Counted from the stretch's first letter, positions 1 through 5,586 are shown. The stretch: DNA of 7,251 bases from Fen-999 sp035505955 (GCA_035505955.1 DATJQH010000056.1:1-7251); one strand, 5' to 3'. Translations and numbers: made by a program. The notes: generated by a model not told the origin, from the letters alone.

Positions 1-200
1 TCGGCGGGCGGCAGCGCGTCGAGCAGGGACGGCTGGTTCGGGTCCTGGCCGAGGTTGGTGCGGCGGATCGCGACCGTGACGATCCGGGCGCCGCTCGCCT
101 GCACGGCCGCGCGCGTTTCCGCGAAATCCTTGTATTTGCCGGTGCCGACAAGCAATCGGGACGAATACGCCTTGCCGGCGATGACGAGAGGATCGTTCAT
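1..200 (-). CDS. thiG: Thiazole synthase ThiG, N-terminal part (runs off left edge)
   Basis: ThiG is the cytoplasmic TIM-barrel enzyme that condenses 1-deoxy-D-xylulose 5-phosphate, dehydroglycine and the sulfur carried on ThiS thiocarboxylate into the thiazole phosphate of thiamine. Only the first 66 codons are here. They show the characteristic family start: an AGKAYSSRLLVGTGKYKDF stretch (residues 8-26), then a strand ending IVTVAIRRTN. The Schiff-base lysine and phosphate-binding loops lie beyond the edge. The ATG at 198-200 is preceded by an AAGGAAG Shine-Dalgarno that overlaps the thiS stop. The gene lies 8 bp behind thiS on the same strand, so the two are almost certainly co-transcribed and co-translated. 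The family call rests on remembered ThiG sequences and the thiS neighbour. Both agree. Confidence 0.95.
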   Translation of the reverse strand, partial: MNDPLVIAGKAYSSRLLVGTGKYKDFAETRAAVQASGARIVTVAIRRTNLGQDPNQPSLLDALPPA

Positions 201-208
201 GGTCTTCC

Positions 209-412
209 TTATCCGCCGCCGACGGCGACGACGATTTCGATGCGGTCACCGTCCGCCAGCGTCGTCATGGCGTGCCGGCTCTTCGGTACGATGGCGCCGT
301 TCCGCTCCACGGCGACGCGCTTGCCGCCGAGGCCGCGCGCCTCGAGCAGCGCGGCGACGGTCATCGCGGGCTCCAGGCCAGTCGGTTCGCCATTGATGGA
401 AACGTTGATCAC
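209..412 (-). CDS. thiS: Sulfur carrier protein ThiS
   Basis: A 67-residue ubiquitin-like sulfur carrier. Its C-terminal glycine is adenylylated (normally by ThiF) and converted to a thiocarboxylate, which donates sulfur to ThiG. The protein has the usual ThiS length, starts with a beta strand of the form MINVSINGEP, has a mid-region NGAIVPKSRH, and ends in the required Gly-Gly (residues 66-67) after DGDRIEIVVAVGG. The start is GTG at 410-412, chosen because it gives the family N-terminus. No good Shine-Dalgarno precedes it (only GGCGG about 13 nt upstream). An 8-bp stem ends at the start codon. thiG follows after 8 bp. No TPP riboswitch sequence is visible in the 41-bp gap before the gene. 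Confidence 0.95.
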   Translation of the reverse strand: MINVSINGEPTGLEPAMTVAALLEARGLGGKRVAVERNGAIVPKSRHAMTTLADGDRIEIVVAVGGG

Positions 413-437
413 GGCCGGGATTTTACCGCCCCGGCCG
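412..437 (-). promoter_or_regulatory. GC-rich hairpin abutting the thiS GTG start
   Basis: An 8-bp perfect inverted repeat, CGGCCGGG at 412-419 with CCCGGCCG at 430-437, separated by a 10-nt A/T-containing loop. On the minus strand the 3' arm ends at the first base of the thiS GTG, so an RNA hairpin here would crowd the ribosome-binding region. There is no T-tract, so it is not a classical intrinsic terminator for the upstream lipoprotein gene. Chance occurrence in GC-rich DNA is quite possible. A regulatory role is inference only. Confidence 0.35.
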
Positions 438-453
438 CCATCACGTTGCAGCG

Positions 454-1674
454 CTACTGGGAGAGCAGGTGCGTGCCGCCCGCTCCGACCGCGACGTAGC
501 TGTATCCCGTGCGCGCGATTGCGGCAAGGTTGCTGGTCGTGCCCGACGATTCAGCCTGCCATGACGTTCCCGTGGTGCTCGAATAGATGACGCCGCCATC
601 GCCGACGAGAATGAACTGGGTGCCGTAGGTCACGCTGTTGATGTTGCCGATGGGCAGCGCAGTGAGCGCTGTCCAGGTCACGCCGTCGGTGCTGGTGAGC
701 AGGGTGCCCCCCGCGCCGACCGCCACGAACCGGTAAGTGGTGGTGGACGAATCGATGCCCCACGCCACGCTCGTCAGGTTCGCCGTGGTGTTGGAAGTCT
801 GCGCTGTCCAGGTGACACCGTCCGGGCTGGTCAGGATGGTGCCGCCGGCACCGACGGCGACGTACAGGGCGTTGCCGAACGTGACGCCCAGCAGGTCGTT
901 GGCGGTGCCGGATGTGGCTGCGGTCCAGGTCACGCCGTCCGTGCTGTAGGTTGCCGCACCGCCCGCCCCGATGGCGACGAAGTGATTGGAGCCCGCGGTG
1001 GCAACACCGTTGACGGCGCTTGCGGTGGCGCTGGTCTCCGCAGTCCAGGTTGCGAGATCGGTGCTATAGAGAACCACGCCGCCTGCTCCTGCGGCAACGA
1101 ACGCCGAGCCGCCGTAGCAGACCGCGTTGAGGTTCGCCGTGGTTGCGCTTTGGGTCACGGAATTCCAGGTCAAGCCGTCCGTGCTGGTGAGGATGGTGCC
1201 GCCGGCGCCAACGGCGGCAAATTCGATCGTCGTTCCGACTGTGCCGAAGGTCACGCCCGCGAGGTCTGCCGTGCCGCCGCCGCTGCCTGCGGTCCAGACG
1301 CCGCCGGCTAGGCGGGGCACCGCGGCAACCGACGGAGCGCCGGCGCCTCGCGGGCCCTGATTGCGGCGGGCGTCCATGGTGAAGGCATACGTGGTTCCAT
1401 TCACCAGACCGCCGATCGTCAGCGGCGAGGAAACGTCGACCAGCGCGTGCGAGCCCGGTATGAGCGTCCAGTTGTCAACCGAGATCGAAGCGGCCGGCGC
1501 GTAGTAGACCCAGTACTGAACGCCGGGCTCCATCGTCCAGGTCAGGGTTACCCGACCGTCCCCGGCCGTCGCGGTCAGGTCGGGCGGCGGGGCTGCCGAA
1601 CTGCCGTTGGAGCCGCAGCCGGACAAGGTTGCGACCGAGAACAGGAAGACCAGTACGCTTAAGAGCCGCTTCAT
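454..1674 (-). CDS. Lipoprotein with FN3-like domain and seven-repeat Asp-box beta-propeller
   Basis: A 406-residue predicted lipoprotein. Residues 1-20 form a type II signal peptide: MKRLL, a hydrophobic core, then the lipobox LSGC with lipidated Cys20. The +2 residue is Gly, not Asp, which by the E. coli rule favours the outer membrane. A Ser/Pro linker (21-31) leads to an FN3-like domain (about 32-119, with VTLTWTMEPGVQYWVYYAP). Seven repeats of 38-45 residues follow, with conserved Trp at 127, 170, 210, 250, 289, 334 and 372. The core of each is VAVGAGGTILTS-DGVTW, an Asp-box (BNR-like) strand-turn-strand. Seven units suggest a seven-bladed propeller closing between the first Trp strand and the C-terminal THLLSQ. 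I see no enzymatic motif, so a binding or surface role is more likely than sialidase activity. I chose the ATG at 1672-1674 over an upstream in-frame start at 1728 because it has a GGAAAGG ribosome site (1682-1688, 7-nt spacing) and starts the signal peptide exactly. Confidence 0.85.
   Translation of the reverse strand: MKRLLSVLVFLFSVATLSGCGSNGSSAAPPPDLTATAGDGRVTLTWTMEPGVQYWVYYAPAASISVDNWTLIPGSHALVDVSSPLTIGGLVNGTTYAFTMDARRNQGPRGAGAPSVAAVPRLAGGVWTAGSGGGTADLAGVTFGTVGTTIEFAAVGAGGTILTSTDGLTWNSVTQSATTANLNAVCYGGSAFVAAGAGGVVLYSTDLATWTAETSATASAVNGVATAGSNHFVAIGAGGAATYSTDGVTWTAATSGTANDLLGVTFGNALYVAVGAGGTILTSPDGVTWTAQTSNTTANLTSVAWGIDSSTTTYRFVAVGAGGTLLTSTDGVTWTALTALPIGNINSVTYGTQFILVGDGGVIYSSTTGTSWQAESSGTTSNLAAIARTGYSYVAVGAGGTHLLSQ
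457..1296 (-). repeat. Tandem coding repeats for the propeller blades (7 units, about 114-135 bp)
   Basis: The propeller is visible at DNA level as recurring blocks. The plus-strand core tCCAGGTcacgccgTC (minus strand: codons for the D-G-V-T-W turn) recurs near 671, 806, 923, 1043 and 1163, spaced 135, 117, 120 and 120 bp. More divergent copies lie at both ends. The phrase gtgccgccggc followed by a(c)cgac or gccaac also recurs, near 839 and 1197. Such near-identity implies growth by internal duplication or ongoing gene conversion. The unit count could vary between strains. Confidence 0.75.
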
Positions 1675-1890
1675 GACATTGCCTTTCCAGATTTCGCACC
1701 TGACGATGCGCGAGGCGATCCGGGGCACGCTTTTGACGCGGTGCTTCCCTGAGCCCGAGGGATGGCAAGTTTAGCGGATGTTGGCCGAGACGGCCGCCGA
1801 GCGACTGGAAAATTGTTGCGAGATGTTGGTGCGCCCCCGGGCCGCTTCCTGCGCGGCCGCGGCGACCGCAATCGCCGCGGGGCGAAGGAA
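1675..1890. other. Non-coding interval between the lipoprotein gene and the small gene
   Basis: This 216-bp gap holds the lipoprotein ribosome site (1682-1688), a GC hairpin at 1857-1880, and a weak possible -10 (minus-strand TAAACT, 1770-1775) without a convincing -35. Reading frames crossing it are out-of-frame with the lipoprotein signal peptide or with the small gene, and have Arg/Ser/Pro-rich compositions typical of GC-rich shadows. I see no RNA gene. Confidence 0.5.
1857..1880 (-). terminator. Possible 3' hairpin ending the aceA-small gene transcript
   Basis: A 9-bp perfect stem, ccgcggcga (1857-1865) with tcgccgcgg (1872-1880), and a 6-nt loop, begins 10 nt after the stop of the 74-residue gene on the minus strand. 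Its position fits a transcript end. There is no U-tract after it, so it would be a factor-dependent terminator or an mRNA-stabilising hairpin rather than a classical intrinsic terminator. Confidence 0.4.
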
Positions 1891-2115
1891 CTACTCGTCT
1901 TCGGCGTGATGCTCGTGCTGCTCGGCTTCGACCACGAGGCCGAGGCGCCGCTGGGTCGCCGCATCGGCGACCGCGTCGACCTGGGCCCACGTCGAATCCC
2001 AGGATCGGTTGTCACCGCTGACCGCGCACTGGTCGTTGATGAGGTGAACGATGGCGTCGGCTTCGGAATTGCGGCGGTTCGGCCGGCAGGTTGCGTAGTA
2101 GGTAGTGATGGTCAT
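1891..2115 (-). CDS. Small hypothetical protein (74 aa) downstream of aceA
   Basis: I do not recognise a family for this 74-residue soluble protein. Reasons to call it real: the ATG at 2113-2115 has a good ribosome site AGAGAGG (2124-2130, 8-nt spacing), the start lies 32 bp after the aceA stop on the same strand, and the composition is balanced, unlike the Arg/Ser-rich shadow frames. Visible features: two cysteines (Cys10 and Cys30), a central SEADAIVHLIND segment likely to be helical, two tryptophans near 39-43 (DNRSWDSTW), and an acidic, histidine-containing tail (EAEQHEHHAEDE, 63-74). No signal peptide or membrane segment is seen. It is probably made from the aceA transcript. A link to glyoxylate or acetate metabolism is inferred from position only. 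Another start further upstream is unlikely, because the next upstream ATG (minus strand, 2120-2118) is closed at once by TGA. Confidence 0.75.
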   Translation of the reverse strand: MTITTYYATCRPNRRNSEADAIVHLINDQCAVSGDNRSWDSTWAQVDAVADAATQRRLGLVVEAEQHEHHAEDE

Positions 2116-2147
2116 GGCATGTTCCTCTCTGTTGGCGGTTGGGAGAC

Positions 2148-3482
2148 TCAGGCGGCAAGGCGCGGGCGGGCCGTAGTCGGGCGCTCGGCGAACTGTTCTT
2201 CCTCGGTCGAGCCGGTAAGCGCGGTCACCGATGACGCACCGCCCTGGATGACGGTCGTGACGTCGTCGAAGTAACCGGTGCCGACTTCCTGCTGGTGGGA
2301 GACGAACGTGTAGCCACGCTCGCGCGCTGCAAACTCCGGTTCCTGGACTTTCTCGACATAGGCCGACATGCCGCGCTGTGCGTAGTCGTGCGCAAGGTCG
2401 AACATGTTGAACCACATCGAGTGGATGCCGGCCAGCGTGATGAACTGGTACTTGTAGCCCATGGCACCTAGTTCGCGCTGGAACTTGGCGATCGTCGCGT
2501 CATCGAGGTTCTTCTTCCAGTTGAAGGAAGGCGAGCAGTTGTACGCGAGCAGCTTGCCGGGATACTTGGTGCGGATCGCCTCGGCGAACTTGCGCGCGAA
2601 CTCGAGGTCGGGCTTGCCCGTCTCGCACCACACCATGTCGGCATAGGGCGCGTAGGCAAGTCCACGCGAGATCGACTGCTCGAGACCGTTGCGGGTGCGG
2701 AAGAAGCCTTCGGCGGTGCGTTCGCCGGTGATGAACGGCTTGTCGTTTTCGTCGACGTCCGACGTGATGAGGTCCGCAGCCTCGGCGTCGGTGCGCGCAA
2801 GGATCAGGGTTGGCACGCCCATGACGTCGGCTGCAAGCCGCGCTGCGATCAGCTTTTGCACGGCCTCCTGGGTCGGAACCAGGACCTTGCCGCCCATGTG
2901 TCCGCACTTCTTCACGGAGGCCAACTGGTCCTCGAAGTGCACGCCGCCCGCGCCCGCCCGGATCATCGCCTTCATCAGTTCGTAGGCGTTGAGCACGCCG
3001 CCGAAACCCGCTTCCGCATCGGCGACGATGGGAGCAAAGTAATCAACGTAGCCCGCGTCGCCGGGACCGATGCCGCGTGACCACTGGATCTCGTCGGCGC
3101 GCTTGAATGTATTGTTGATGCGCTCGACGACAGTCGGCACGGAATCGACCGGATACAGGGACTGGTCCGGATACATCGACATGTAGCCGTTGTTGTCGGC
3201 CGCCACCTGCCAGCCCGAGAGGTAGATGGCCTTGACGCCGGCTTTCACCTGCTGCATGGCCTGGCCACCCGTCAGCGCACCGAGGCAGTTGACGTAGTCT
3301 TCCTCATTGACGAGTTGCCAGAGTTTCTCCGCGGCCCGGCGGGCGAGTGTGTGCTCGATCGGGAAGGATCCGCGCAGGCGAATCACGTCGGCGGCGGTGT
3401 AGCCTCGGGTAATGCCTTGCCAGCGCGCACTGCCGGTCCAGTCCCGGGTCAGGGTTGCGGCTTCGGTCTCTCTGCTGGTCAT
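2148..3482 (-). CDS. aceA: Isocitrate lyase AceA
   Basis: Isocitrate lyase splits isocitrate into glyoxylate and succinate, the first step of the glyoxylate shunt, allowing growth on acetate, fatty acids or other C2 sources. The 444-residue product matches the E. coli enzyme almost end to end: SLGALTGGQA-like CLGALTGGQA (66-75), YLSGWQVAAD (87-96), SMYPDQSLYP (102-111), VADAEAGFGG (153-162), the signature KKCGHMGGK (191-199) with catalytic Cys193, NCSPSFNW (315-322), and TLAGIHSMWFNMF (349-361). After the TGSTEE-QF where the E. coli protein ends, there is a 13-residue extension AERPTTARPRLAA. The ATG at 3480-3482 was chosen over an upstream in-frame start at 3533 because it has a strong AAGGAGG site (3491-3497, 8-nt spacing) and gives the family N-terminus. 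The malate synthase gene is not in the window. A small gene follows after 32 bp. Confidence 0.98.
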   Translation of the reverse strand: MTSRETEAATLTRDWTGSARWQGITRGYTAADVIRLRGSFPIEHTLARRAAEKLWQLVNEEDYVNCLGALTGGQAMQQVKAGVKAIYLSGWQVAADNNGYMSMYPDQSLYPVDSVPTVVERINNTFKRADEIQWSRGIGPGDAGYVDYFAPIVADAEAGFGGVLNAYELMKAMIRAGAGGVHFEDQLASVKKCGHMGGKVLVPTQEAVQKLIAARLAADVMGVPTLILARTDAEAADLITSDVDENDKPFITGERTAEGFFRTRNGLEQSISRGLAYAPYADMVWCETGKPDLEFARKFAEAIRTKYPGKLLAYNCSPSFNWKKNLDDATIAKFQRELGAMGYKYQFITLAGIHSMWFNMFDLAHDYAQRGMSAYVEKVQEPEFAARERGYTFVSHQQEVGTGYFDDVTTVIQGGASSVTALTGSTEEEQFAERPTTARPRLAA

Positions 3483-3506
3483 GATGTAATCCTCCTTGGG
3501 GTTGGG

Positions 3507-3514
3507 GGTATACC
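3507..3514. repeat. GGTATACC palindrome in the aceA leader
   Basis: A perfect 8-bp palindrome lying between the predicted transcription start and the aceA ribosome site, 9 bp upstream of the latter. It could be half of an operator or simply chance. No second copy is seen in the window. Confidence 0.2.
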
Positions 3515-3544
3515 GTACTATTTCAGTCAACATTGCATGAGCGA

Positions 3545-3573
3545 ACTATATGAAGACTTGCGCAGCGCAGCAA
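3545..3573 (-). promoter_or_regulatory. Probable sigma70 promoter of aceA
   Basis: On the minus strand, -35 TTGCTG (3573-3568) is separated by exactly 17 nt from -10 TATAGT (3550-3545; 5 of 6 consensus). This predicts a transcription start near 3538 and a leader of about 55 nt before the aceA ATG. The surrounding stretch 3510-3660 is clearly more A/T-rich than the genes. No competing pair with correct spacing was found closer to the gene: TTGACT at 3529-3524 is only 12 nt from TATACC. Confidence 0.6.
3558..3573 (-). promoter_or_regulatory. Candidate operator TTGC...GCAA over the aceA -35 region
   Basis: The minus-strand sequence TTGCTGCGCTGCGCAA has outer arms TTGC/GCAA and an internal repeat of GCTGC. 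It covers the -35 hexamer and the first 10 nt of the spacer, so a bound protein would block RNA polymerase. It resembles TGC-rich sites described for PhaR-type or short-chain fatty-acid regulators, but the match is by eye and no regulator gene is nearby. A regulatory role is inferred. Confidence 0.35.
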
Positions 3574-3710
3574 TAGTTGAGCCCAGTATTTTTTACTAAT
3601 TACAAACAACAGCTTACGTGCTCGCTTTTGTGGCGCAAAGCACCATTTCACAATGCGGCATGACGGCGCCCCGGAGCCGGTGGCTCGGCACGGGTTCAAT
3701 GGCGGGCTGC

Positions 3711-3716
3711 TAGAAT
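3711..3716 (+). promoter_or_regulatory. Possible -10 element of the tRNA-Gly promoter
   Basis: TAGAAT (5 of 6 consensus) ends 10 nt before the mature tRNA 5' end, which places transcription start at about 3722-3724. The discriminator is C/G-rich (caacccgacg), as expected of stringently controlled stable-RNA promoters. No good -35 is seen at 16-18 nt spacing (gcacgg or similar), so this rests mainly on the -10. Confidence 0.4.
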
Positions 3717-3726
3717 TCAACCCGAC

Positions 3727-3801
3727 GCGGGCGTCGTATAACGGCTATTACCTTGGCTTCCCAAGCCAAAGACGTGGGTTCGACTCCCATCGCCCGCTCC
3801 A
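3727..3801 (+). tRNA. glyU-like: tRNA-Gly (anticodon CCC), CCA encoded
   Basis: A complete cloverleaf. The acceptor arms GCGGGCG (3727-3733) and CGCCCGC (3791-3797) pair perfectly, followed by U73 at 3798 (the glycine identity discriminator) and encoded CCA (3799-3801). The D-arm region is TCGTATAACGGCTATTAC. The anticodon stem ttggc (3753-3757) and gccaa (3765-3769) encloses the loop TTCCCAA, giving anticodon CCC at 3760-3762, which reads GGG. The T-arm is GTGGG-TTCGACT-CCCAT (one G-U pair). The sequence is very close to E. coli tRNA-Gly(CCC). An HDOD gene starts 23 nt downstream on the same strand with no terminator between, so both may share a primary transcript. No duplicate of the tRNA 3' end is seen in the window, so there is no sign of an integrated element. 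Confidence 0.97.
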
Positions 3802-3824
3802 GGACGGAGCACCGCGCACAGCCA

Positions 3825-4694
3825 GTGGATACGCCGCCGAACGACGACAAGAAGGGTGACGCGCTCGCCGCGCAGCGCTTCCAGATGCTCGAAGACATCG
3901 CCTCGGAGTTGTCGGGCGATGTGATATTCCCGACGGCGTTCGACGTCGTCTCGCGCCTGCGCAAGGTGTTGCAGGATCCCAATCTGACGATGGCTCGGCT
4001 TGCGGAAGTCATCGAGCTGGAGCCGCTCATTTCCGGACGCCTGATCGCCCTGGCCAACTCGGTGGCCCACCGCCGCAGCGGGCTGGAAGTGACGAGCGTG
4101 AAGATCGCCGTCACGCGGCTCGGCCTCAACCTCGTGCGCAGCACCGCCATGGCCATCGCCATGAGCCAGTTGCTGCGTGCCAAGGACCTGTTGCCTTTCA
4201 GCACGTTCGCTGACGACCTGTGGCGCCACTCGCTGCGTTCAGCCGCGGCCGCGGAAATCGTGGCACACCGGATGACGCGCATCAGCCCGGACGAAGCGCT
4301 GCTCGCGGGCCTGGTGCACGATCTTGGCGCCTTCTACATGCTCTATCGCGCGAGCCAGTATTCCGAGCTGCGCGCACGACCCGGTACCGTGAAATACCTG
4401 GTGACCGAATGGCACGAAAGCATCGGCCACTCGCTCCTGGTCGCGCTCGCCCTGCCACATTCGATCTCCGACGCTGTGCGCGACCACGACCGGCCGCGGC
4501 CCGTACCAAGGCCACCGAAGAACCTGACCGACCTCGTCTATGTCGCCAACCTGATGGCAGGTGGCAAGTACGAATGGCTGACCCGCGATGCCGACGCACC
4601 GTCCGCCGAGCGGATAGAACTGCCGATCGAGTACGTTGATCTCGCCGGCGAGGTCGACAAGCGCGAAAAGGAAATGCGCGCGATCTTCGGCTGA
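3825..4694 (+). CDS. HDOD-domain signalling protein (metal-site residues largely kept)
   Basis: A 289-residue cytoplasmic protein formed almost wholly by an HDOD domain (about 25-240), a relative of HD hydrolases used in bacterial signalling and regulation (chemotaxis, motility, cyclic-di-GMP pathways). Activity is usually unproven. Visible landmarks: the helical N-part with FPTAFDVVSRLRKVLQDPNL (35-54) and ALANSV, LWRHSLRSAAAAEIVAH with His135, GLVHDLG with His165-Asp166, WHESIGHSLL with His202, and VRDHDRP with Asp220-His221. The HD-type ligands are thus mostly present. No other output domain is fused; the charged tail ends REKEMRAIFG. The start is uncertain. The longest frame opens with TTG inside the tRNA and is rejected. 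I take GTG at 3825, but its nearest ribosome site (GGAG, 3806-3809) is 15 nt away. ATG at 3885 is the alternative. The gene converges with another HDOD gene. Confidence 0.85.
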   Translation: MDTPPNDDKKGDALAAQRFQMLEDIASELSGDVIFPTAFDVVSRLRKVLQDPNLTMARLAEVIELEPLISGRLIALANSVAHRRSGLEVTSVKIAVTRLGLNLVRSTAMAIAMSQLLRAKDLLPFSTFADDLWRHSLRSAAAAEIVAHRMTRISPDEALLAGLVHDLGAFYMLYRASQYSELRARPGTVKYLVTEWHESIGHSLLVALALPHSISDAVRDHDRPRPVPRPPKNLTDLVYVANLMAGGKYEWLTRDADAPSAERIELPIEYVDLAGEVDKREKEMRAIFG

Positions 4695-4709
4695 CGCCGG
4701 CAGTCGACG

Positions 4710-5561
4710 CTACGGGTTGACGATCCCTGCGATCTCCCGCGTCTGGGCTACGGACGCAGTGATGATCTCGGGGATCACGGCCGGCTGGAGACCCAGTCGC
4801 GTCCAGATTTCCGGTTCGAATTCGAGTTCGAACCCCGCGAGCGGCGTACTGTCATGAATGGCGGAGGCGATCCTGCCGGCGATCGCTCGGGCCGCGAACA
4901 CGACAGCCGCCTCGCGCGGCCAGGCCTTGGCCGCCAGCGGCGACAGCTGTGAACCGACGAGGAACGACAGTATTTCCGGCAGCTTCCAGGCGCGCAGAAG
5001 CTCGGCGCCGAGTTCCGCGTGATCGAAACCGAACAGGCGTCGCTCCGCCGCCACCATGGCGGTCTCGCCCTCGGCGGCTTTCGCCAGCACGTCGCGATAC
5101 TGCGTGGGCCGGCGCGCGAGAAAGACGAGTTTGCCGACGCCCAGGAGCAATCCTGAGATGAACAGGCGCTCCTCTTCCGGCAGCCGGCAGCCGCGGCACA
5201 GGTTGCGCGCAATCACGCCGCAGGCGATGCTGCGGTTCCAGAAAGCACGCATGTCGAGCAGCTGCTCCGGAATGCCGCGGAAGGTCCTCACAACGGAGGC
5301 CGACAGGGCAAGGCTGCGCAGGGCCTTCTGGCCGATGAGCATGACGGCGGTCGATAAGGTATCGACATGCGACGGCAGGCCGTACCAGGCGCTGTTGGCC
5401 AGCTTCAGGACCGCCGCGGTAAGCCCCGGGTCCAGTTCGACCACCTCGCCGAGTTCGGCCGTGGACGCCTGGCCGGATTCGATGAGGTCATTGAGCCGCA
5501 CGACCACGTCGGGCAGCGAGAACAGGGTGCCGACTTCCTGAACCAGTTCGCGTGCGTTCAT
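4710..5561 (-). CDS. HDOD-domain protein with degenerate HD motif
   Basis: A 283-residue cytoplasmic protein with one HDOD domain over most of its length. Family landmarks: FSLPDVVVRLNDLI (14-27), VVELDPGLTAAVLKLANSAWYGLP (40-63), a segment near ALRSLALSASVVRTF, FWNRS (107-111), GLLLGVGKL (137-145), FDHAELGAELLRAWKLPE (179-196), and LVGSQLSP (201-208). The catalytic-type positions are lost. The usual H in the FW-HS segment is Arg, the GLLHDIGKL signature has Leu140-Gly141 instead of His-Asp, and the late HH pair is Ser-Gln. Metal hydrolase activity is therefore unlikely, and a scaffold or signal-relay role is more plausible, as known for many HDOD proteins. The ATG at 5559-5561 has GGAGGG (5568-5573, 6-nt spacing). 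It starts 25 bp after the substrate-binding protein gene on the same strand, so co-transcription is likely. Its stop lies 15 bp from that of the other HDOD gene. Confidence 0.88.
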   Translation of the reverse strand: MNARELVQEVGTLFSLPDVVVRLNDLIESGQASTAELGEVVELDPGLTAAVLKLANSAWYGLPSHVDTLSTAVMLIGQKALRSLALSASVVRTFRGIPEQLLDMRAFWNRSIACGVIARNLCRGCRLPEEERLFISGLLLGVGKLVFLARRPTQYRDVLAKAAEGETAMVAAERRLFGFDHAELGAELLRAWKLPEILSFLVGSQLSPLAAKAWPREAAVVFAARAIAGRIASAIHDSTPLAGFELEFEPEIWTRLGLQPAVIPEIITASVAQTREIAGIVNP

Positions 5562-5586
5562 GGCCAGCCCTCCATGGAAACGGCGA

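Noticed and set aside
551..763. Second minus-strand frame inside the lipoprotein gene
   Set aside because: It is a shadow of the repeats, with a His/Arg-rich product and no independent start signals.
457..1296. CRISPR-like regular repeats
   Set aside because: The units are 114-135 bp, stay in frame and encode propeller blades. There are no short identical repeats with unique spacers.
1671..2015. Minus-strand frames (to 1475-1990 and 1671-2015) across the gap upstream of the lipoprotein
   Set aside because: They are out of frame with both the signal peptide and the 74-residue gene, are rich in Arg/Ser/Pro, and have no ribosome site.
3674..3686. Small gagcc/ggctc hairpin upstream of the tRNA
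   Set aside because: Only 5 bp with a 3-nt loop and no T-tract. It is expected by chance in this GC-rich stretch.
3727..3801. tRNA as an integration site for a mobile element
   Set aside because: There is no integrase, no second copy of the tRNA 3' end, and the neighbours are ordinary chromosomal genes.
3753..3824. TTG start of the HDOD frame inside the tRNA
   Set aside because: The extra 24 residues are just translated tRNA sequence. The GTG at 3825 after the tRNA is more reasonable.
4695..4709. Bidirectional terminator between the convergent HDOD genes
   Set aside because: The 15-bp gap holds no stable inverted repeat with T-tracts on either side.
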